From positions 2,480,001-2,544,000 of the forward strand of contig NC_085068.1 in the NCBI RefSeq assembly GCF_963662255.1: a DNA stretch of 64,000 bases, in the 5' to 3' direction. The translations under genes and the position numbers were made by a program. The notes below the pieces were generated by a model. The model did no database searches. It saw nothing but the letters and a program-made list of their open reading frames with translations, and was not told where the DNA came from. The stretch is from Cinclus cinclus (Eukaryota > Chordata > Aves > Passeriformes > Cinclidae). Positions 54,301 through 63,300 of the stretch are shown here, piece by piece (the first letter of the stretch is position 1; each line of letters starts with the position of its first letter).

Positions 54301-57300
54301 CTCTGCTCAGCACCAAAGTGTTTAAAGAGTGCACGGTGTGGATGACCTGCTAGTCCACACACACAGGAAGCAAAGCTTTCGTCCAGGACCCCCAGAAGTG
54401 CTGTTCATTAGGCAGGCAGGAGCACCACGGCAATCAAAGGTTTGGAGTTTAAGAACCCACAGACTCCCAGATAAACATCTGATGCAGCATTTCTAAGGGA
54501 ACACGGCTGCAAACCTGACTTGTGAGGGAGGCAGTGAGTCCCAGCCTCCCCAAACACCCCTGGCACAGGATCTGCAGCAAACCAGCCACAGTGTGTGACT
54601 GATCTCTGCCCCAGGGCCCTCCCCACCTTTACCTGTCGCAGCCAATTGTTGTGTCCCAGCTTGAGATCCAGAGGACAAGTTCTCTTCCCGCGGTGACTCA
54701 TGAACTGCTTCCACTTCCAGATGTATTTTTCTGACAAGTAGAGCTGGTGAAGCTCAGCTTTGCTGGGAGTTTTCCCGTTGGCATCTGCACCTGCAATGTT
54801 GAGCAGAGCCCAAGAGAACTGTCAGCAGTCATGAACTGCAAACCACCAGAGTATTTTTGTCTTCTCACTGGAACTTGCCAAACTCCAGCTGGGAAGCTGA
54901 GTGCTTCCCATCTCCTTCTGCTGCCATTTTCACTCCTGTGTGGAGCTATGCTCAATTCCAAGCCACATACAAATTCCAGAGCCTCTCTCAAGGAATTCCA
55001 TCAGCTTTCCAGCTGGCTGGTATCAATTTAAATAAGCAACAAGTTTCATTTTTTACAGCCCCTGATTCTCTTTGGGCAAAGAGTGTTTTCTGCTTAGGGT
55101 TTTGAGGCACACAGCCTGGAAAACTCAGTGCTACAACTCTAAATGTGAAGATGGTATCTGATGACACAGGACAGAAGCAAACGCAGCTCCAAAGAAGCAC
55201 ACTCCTTATTAAATCTGGGAACACATGTGTTCCTGCACAGAACTGCAGCAGGTCACAGGCACATGGCTTACCTCTGGCAGGGAGGCACTTCTTCCAAGCT
55301 TCATATGATGCTTTGGGGTCCCTCTTGAGCCACAACTGAGCCTGTGCATGGATTTCATTGCTGTATGGCTTCACAGTGGTGAGAGCATCCATGGGCACAT
55401 CCTAACAAATTAAAAAGAGCAACTCCTGAGGTGAACCACTGGGGCTGGGCCGTGAAGAGGCAAATGCAGCTCTTGGACAGCAGCAGGGTAACACAGTGCC
55501 GGTTAATGGTGAACTAAGAGAGATATTCCAGTTCCTACTGAAGTATCAGTAAACCCATCTCTGACATGCATCTCTGATTATCACACAGGCAGATCAAAGC
55601 AGAAAAATACCTTCTCTCCTGCAAATCTAATCCTAAAATAAAATCAATAGCAGTCAATCAATATATTCTAATGAGAACTGTAGCTCTGTATTTAAAAATC
55701 TGAGTCAGAAGTACTTGATTCTATCAAATTTAGGTACTTGATTCTACAAAGCTGTTGAAAACACCAAAAGCCTGCCCAAAATAACCAAGCTGTGGCTTGA
55801 AGTTGCTTTTTCCCCATGCCTCAGATCTGAGGGGAAAAGAGCAAACCCTGAACAGCTGTGGTCCAAGTCACCAAAACCCAGTGAAAAACACAAAGTAGAA
55901 AACTGTAATTTACAGTGTGTAAAGACCAGAGTCACAGGGCTTGTGCTTCCCCAGGAACAGTGTCCAGGAAAAGCAAGTCTGGCATCCTCACAATCTAATT
56001 CCTCATTGAGATCAGTGTGCCAGGCTTCAATCAGCAAATTCTCAATGTTTTGCTCAGCCTCTAAGGCAGTACCTTGTTTTTCTTGCTGGTTGGAGCAGGT
56101 GGCTTGATGAGCTTCTGAAGGATACGCAGGCACATGAGGGTGATGTTTTCAACAACCACCGGAGTCTTGATGTTCACTGCCATCAGGAAGAGGCTGAGAG
56201 CTGAAAGCAGAGAGGGATGTTCATTATCCTGTGAGAGCTTCAGACAGGACACACCTCCACAGCTCTAGACAGCACTCAGAATGGGTTTAGAGGTGGAAAT
56301 GCTCCTGTATTTGTGGCTCTGGGCACAGCAGTGACTGAAGCTCTGGCTGGTATCTGGACTCACCGCAGCGCAGACGGAGCTCCCAGCAGCTGTCCTCCTT
56401 GGAGATGGAGTCTGTCAGCAGCAGCATCTCGTACTGGAGGCTGCTCGCCTGCAACACAGTGTTCCAGCTCTTGGGGGTGCCCCACTCCCTTCTGCCACCT
56501 CAAATTCAACACACTCGTGTTCAAAACACACGGATGAAGTTTAATTTAATCCCATGCACACTTGGGGTCACTGGTAACCTGCTGGAGAGGTATGAGCACA
56601 GCAAAGACAGGGAACTACCCGAGGGAACTTCAGCATGTACCTCTACATAAAATTTTGTACTGTACTCTGACATTCATGCCATTTCCTATTGAGACTCAAT
56701 TTTTTTTCTCACAAACACACCACAAGAGGGAAGATGGAATGATTAGAGTACACCAGCAGTGCAGAGGGGCAGAGAAAAGAAAAAGAAACAGGAAAACACT
56801 GGAGTCTCTCACCAAGTCTGGATTTGCCCAGTGTCCCTTCAGAGCCGCAGAAACCTTCCCAATAATTAAGTCATTCATTTGCTGTGTGGCCTCTGGATTG
56901 TCCCTGATTCCAAGGGGAAAAAGATAACACTGTTATGATCTGCTTGTACTAAATGCCAAAAGCTCCTGGGATTTCAGATCAGCTGGTAACAAATGCACAG
57001 GGAGTTGAAGGTTACAATTTACTGGTGTATGACCCAGCCATGGCAGGGGGTGGGACTGGGTGGTCTCTGAGGTGCCTTCCCACCCAGTCCACTTTGTGAT
57101 TCTAATGTAAAGCCCCCTATGAGGCTTTCCCTTCCTGAGGGCGTTTTCCTGACTCCTTTTTGGGACTAGCTGAGAACAGAACCCAGACAAAATTAAGAGA
57201 ATAAAAAGCACATGTATTTATTGGAAGGGCTTTCAGGTGCATTTTGGGCAGATGAAGCCCCCCAAGGGCTACACCCAAAAATGGACCACGGGTCACAGGT

Positions 57301-60300
57301 TTTCATACTGTTATAAGTTTGGTTCATTTCCATATTGGGGGTTAATCCTCCAATTCCAGCTCCAGGTAATGAAGCTATTTAGCTTTTAGGTATTAAATGA
57401 AGTCATTTACCCCAAGTTTGCCACCCCCAACTCCCTTTTGTTTCCATTTCTCAGGGCCTGAGGCAGTGAGGTGTCCTTGATTCCCAGCCCAGAGAGGAAT
57501 TGCTGTGTGCGACCAAAATGGGAGAGCAGCAGCTGCCACTGCGTGTGGAGTTTAGAGTTCTACACTACAGAACTGCAGGATTACAAAGACATGGAAATAG
57601 AAAAGCTGAAATCCTGAGGCATCATTCCCGGGCCGAGGCTGTCCCCAGAGCAGCTCTCACCTGGTCAGGAGGCACATGAGCTGCCGCACCTCCTCGCGCA
57701 TGGCGGCCGCGCCCCGGCGCAGGTTGTAGTCAAAGAGCTCCCGGATGAGGCCCTGGGCCACCAGGATGTGCCGGATGGCCCCGTTGGTGGCCAGGGCCCG
57801 CAGCAGGGTGATGCAGTGCTCGGTGACAGCCGAAGCACAGCCGTAGCACTTGGTGGAGGAGGTGTGGCCGCAGCCCAGCACGGACAGGGCGCGGTACTGG
57901 CTGGCCGTGAACGTGGGCAGTGCAGAGCTGCGAGAGGACTTGGTGGCAGCCTCACGCTGCTGCAGGTCGTACTCCAGCAGCTCCTTCCGAGAGGCAAACA
58001 CTTTCTGGGAACACACAGCAGGAATTGTGAGCCAGCACACTATGCCAGTCCCACTCAAGGGTTATTTTCACTGCGTATTTTGTGGAGAAATATTTTTAAG
58101 CAAGTGTTTCCAAACTTTAAATCCTTCATATTGAGAGGAATGAGGGATTCGTCTTTACAAACAAGCTGTGGGTCTGCTGGTAGATGAGATTAGCACTGAG
58201 AGATAAAAGAAACAGTGGGAAGGATTCCACAGATTGATGAATGGAAAAAGATATTTGCCTTTACAAACAAACTGGAGGTTTGCTGATAAATTAAACTGGA
58301 TATTGGAAGATGAAAGAAGCAATGAGGAAAACCCATGAATTCCATAAGAATTAAAAATTACAAGGGATGGTTGTACATTAGAGGGGAATCTCAGGTATCG
58401 GGTGTTCTGGGAAGTCTGTGCCTCTCAAGTACCTCAGCCCATAGGGGGAGAGAGGGAAATGCAGCCAGGAAATTAGGATAGAGAGGGAGGCTGCATTCTC
58501 CAAAAACTGGAGAGATCCTAGGGGAATGCCCCATGGCCTCTCCCTTCATTCAAATAAAGTAAAAGGACTCCTCTGTCTCCTTTCTGGACATTAACCTCTG
58601 GTGTTTGTGGATTAATTTTCCTGACAATTGCAACAGCAGACTTGGGAAATCCATGAGGAGTATCAGCCTGACTCCCAGTTATCCTCCCTGCTGTTTACAC
58701 TACATGCAATGTAACACTGGAAATGTGACAAATCCATTGTATTAATTACTATTAATAGTGACAGAATAAGTCAGAGTAATATATTCTTTATAGAAACAGC
58801 TAAATATATTTAATATACTTAAATATCACAGCCAAAAGGACATTCATGATGTAGCAGGTTTTCCAGTGTTTGTGTGACTTGTTGAACACAAATAAATACA
58901 TTTAATTTATAAAATGCTTCTGCGGGTCCCCTTTTAGACTGGTGTGTTTTCCAACACTTGGATACATGAAAAAATTCAATTCCCTTTAATTAACCATCTG
59001 TTCACTCTCCTACTCTTCATGGTGTAGCTGCTGAGAAAACCAGTTTTACAAGCTAGCTGAAATTTTAGTAATTAATACAAAGCTTTTAGAAATTATTATT
59101 TCCCTAAAAATACAGAAGGTCACATACCACCTGTTGCTAATGATACCATTAAATGAAGAATGGCAACATTTTGGGTTTTTTTTCCTCTAATTAACACCTG
59201 ACCCAAATCCAAAGCACACTGTACCTGGATGATTTTTGAGAGTTCATCAAAGGAGTTCTTGCAGTCCCCACAGTACTCCTGGGCTAACTGCAGGATGTAC
59301 CTGTTCACACTGGCTGAGGTAGAACTGATCCCTCCACTGCTACCCGACTCATCCTGCAACAGGGGAAAGCAAAGAGCAATCACAAATGGAGGCTCCACAT
59401 AAAAAAAGCAACTGCAGAGCAGCATTTGAAGTAAGGGCTGCCTTGGGCAGAGTGAAGGCCAGAGTGACCCCAGCCTGGAGGTCTGTGCAAGCGCCACCTG
59501 GCCCTCCTTACCTGGGGTTTTTCAGGAGCTGCCTCGTTCACTTTGCACAGGAGGTTCTCCAGCTGTGGTCGGTGTCCCATCAGCTGGTGATACACCCTGT
59601 CAGCCTTGTCCAGCAGAGTGTTGATGTTTGTCACTGCCTACAAAGGGAAAAGGAAAGGAAACGCTTATTTCATATTCAGAACTACAACCAACAAGCTCCA
59701 AGTCTTCTCTTTTGCCTTACTTGGGGGGGCGGGGGGGGAGTGTTGGGGAATCACTAAATGCACTGACCCTGCAGCCTGGTTCTGCCCTGAGAAGCACTCT
59801 GGTGACACTACTGAGCACACCCTGTGACACTACACTGTGCACACTGATCCCCTGGGACAGGACACAGAGTGCAGAGCGTTCTTCATTCATTAATGGGCTC
59901 CTCAGGTGAGATGGGAAGCAAAGAGAACAACCCAAATCCATCCCCTTCTACAGCAAGGCAAAGAGATGCAGTCAGGTCGTAAGTGAGGCACTGAATTATG
60001 TCTTTTGAAGAATTACTTGTCTGGTGGAGCAAGACACAAACCCAGAAGGCATCAGCCAGTGAGGAGCTTTGAAGGAGCACTGATTTTGACAGGGGATGGA
60101 GCCCTGCTCTCCCCACCATGGCCCAGAGCTCCATTATGTCCTCCTGCCCCTGCTGCCAGCCTCACCTTCTTGCGATCCTCCTCGTTCTCAATGGGGTCCA
60201 CGGCGCAGCAGGGCTTGGCATAGAGCATGAAGTCAAAGCGGGCGTATTTACAGAAACCACAGGCATTGCACAGGAAGGGATCCTTCTCATCATAATTGAT

Positions 60301-63300
60301 GGACCTGAAAGGCAAGGCAGCAGCTCAGAACCTGCAGCTCAAGGCAACTGAGGCAATGAAACAACCTGAAGGGACTCAGGTAAAAGTGGTGAGTGACTCT
60401 TAAAACATCTCGGTGACCAGACTGCCCCGGGGAAGGGAAATAGGGAAATACTTGAGAATCAAAATCTACAGATCAGGCAACCAAAATAAGTCCTTACAGT
60501 GCCACATTCTGCCTGGAAAAAGCAGGAACATAAATTGTTCCTAACAATTCTACTTTAATGACAATAATGCCGAGTAGAGAGTCAGGCTGGAGCACTGTGT
60601 CCTTTAGGAGAACACAGATAAAGGAACTGTTCTGGCTTGTAGGGTCTGGGCTTTGCAGTGGGACAAACTGCAGCACTTCTTATCCCTACTGCAGACAGAA
60701 CTGATTTATAGCTCCCAGAACTCCAGAAGGGATGTGGAAACCTTTCCAAACACCAGCAATCACCAGGAAAAGAGCCTGCTAAACACCTCGAATCCCATGA
60801 GAATTAGAGAGGAATAAGGGACAACAATAGGGGAAAGAGACATCAGATAAGGATCAAAAGTGACAAAAGAGAAGGATTTCTAAGGCTGTAGTGGAAGTGT
60901 GAATAGCACACAGAAAATTACCCCTGAGCCTGCACCGAATGAAGCTAGTACAACAAAAGCCATGAATAGAACTGTGTGCCCAGCCCCAGCCAGGGATCCT
61001 GGGGGAAGCCCTGCAATCCCACAGCTGAACTCCAGCCTGCAGCCCAGGCAGGCCAAAAATAACCTGCTCCAGGGAATTCTGTGCTGCGAACTTCCAGGGC
61101 TTGATGTGAAACTTCAGCTCTCTCAGAACTGTGTTCCCAGGCTCCCTTTGTTAGCCTGCATTACATTAAATCCCTGTAAGCCTGTTTTATACTTCCCTAC
61201 TAATTTGATTGTGTGCTTGTATTAACCAGAATGGGGGATTTACATGGCAGGGTGTGCGGAGCACCCAGGAGGGCTCTGGGGACACACACCCGCACTTGTG
61301 GCACTGCTACATGCTCTGGGGACACTGAGGACACACAGTGGCACCCACACACCTGCACTTGTGGCACTGGCAGATGTTCTGGGGACACACACAGTGACTC
61401 TGGGGACACACACCGTGGCTCTGGGGACACCCTGACCTGCACTTGTGGCACTGGTAGACATTCAGGGGACACACCGTGGCTCTGGGGACACACACTGTGG
61501 CTCTGGAGACACCCTGACCTGCACTTGTGGCACTGGTAGACATTCAGGGGACACACCGTGGCTCCGGGGACACACACCGTGGCTCTGGGGACACCCTGAC
61601 CTGCACTTGTGGCACTGGTAGACGTTCTGGGGACACACACCGTGGCTCTGGGGACACCCTGACCTGCACTTGTGGCACTGGTAGACGTTCTGGGGACACA
61701 CACCGTGGCTCTGGGGACACCCTGACCTGCACTTGTGGCACTGGTAGACGTTCTGGGGACACACACCGTGGCTCTGGGGACACCCTGACCTGCACTTGTG
61801 GCACTGGTAGACATTCAGGGGACACACCGTGGCTCTGGGGACACACACCGTGGCTCTGGAGACACCCTGACCTGCACTTGTGGCACTGGTAGACGTTCTG
61901 GGGACACACACCGTGGCTCTGGGGACACACACCGTGGCTCTGGGGACACCCTGACCTGCACTTGTGGCACTGGTAGACGTTCTGGGGACACACACCGTGG
62001 CTCTGGGGACACACACCGTGGCTCTGGGGACACCCTGACCTGCACTTGTGGCACTGGTAGACGTTCTGGGGACACACACCGTGGCTCTGGGGACACCCTG
62101 ACCTGCACTTGTGGCACTGGTAGACGTTCAGGGGACACACACCGTGGCTCTGGGGACACCCTGACCTGCACTTGTGGCACTGGTAGACATTCTCGCCGCA
62201 GTTGCCGCACACGCCGGGGTTGGCGGGCACCGAGGCGCTGCAGCGCGGGCACTGCAGGGTCTCTGTGGATGCCTGGTAGTTCTCGTAGAAGTCGGCGAAC
62301 TCGATCATCAGGTTGGAGGCCACGATGGGCAGGGGCAGATCGATCTTCACCTCTGTCTGCCCCGGAGTCAGCTGCACCTTCTTGGCCTTGTGCCAGCGTG
62401 CCGGCCTAGAGCAGGGACACAAGGGGAAAGAAGGGAAGGAAAGAAAAGGAAAGGAAGGTTTTCCAGAGGGAAGTTCCCTCCCCGCCCACGTGTGAGGAGA
62501 AGCCAAATGCAACCGTCTCGGCTCCAAATCTCCTTTAACTGGGATGAATGGAGAGCAGTTCTAGGATTCATTTCCTTAGCTTCTGTATTGACATGATATG
62601 TAGCCAGAAATACATTTTAAGCCTTTATCCTCTTCATAGAGAGACTGTTTGGGATTAAAGAGCTGTTGATGCCTCATGGAAAAACTTTAATTCTACAGAC
62701 ATTTTCTAGGGATTTTCACCTCCATTTTTTTATTAGTAAGGACATTTGCATGAAAACAGGATATTTATTTCTTAAAGATCTCATCTGCTCCCACTGCTTA
62801 TTCTCAACCTGAAGTCAGAATCCTCTCTTTGTGACATCATAATCCTCTCCACAGCAGCCACTTGTGATGTCACAGAGGATTAAGACTTCAAATAAGCAAT
62901 AAGCGGCAGGCACAGATTAATCCCTAAGCCAGAGAGATCTGATTCTGGTGAGAACATCTCAAGAAGTAAGAAGGGGAAGCACATAAGCAGGACTGGCTCC
63001 AGACTGAGCAGTGTGTTGAAAAGGAGCCATTTCTGGTAGGTAAAGCAGAGCTGAGAGTGAGACCATCCAACTTCTAATTTCAATTCTACTCTATGGCTTC
63101 AAACAAACAATGTTAATGCTTTCAGCATTCCTGGACATGCTGCAAAGTCCAAATCCCTTTTGGAGTCAAACTACCCATGAAGTGCTCTCGGTATTACTAC
63201 TGGTTCCCACACAATTAAGTCAGGTGCTTAAAAGCGAGCCTAGACAAAGTTGGAATCCACAAATTTTATAGACATTTTTCAAGCTTCAGAGAAAATCTGG

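Noticed and set aside
61262..62193. Regularly spaced repeats resembling a CRISPR array
   Set aside because: Spacing is a contiguous minisatellite with no unique spacers, inside a vertebrate intron, and the unit is a copy of the adjacent exon junction.
61798..62409. Plus-strand 203-codon open frame and related Thr/Cys/Gly-rich frames
   Set aside because: Shadow of the minisatellite and of UBR4 exon 2 on the opposite strand; repeat length divisible by three removes stops.
62820..62885. Short inverted 'gtgacatcat/atgatgtcac'-like stretch as a small RNA or snoRNA in a UBR4 intron
   Set aside because: No C/D or H/ACA box arrangement could be defended by eye.
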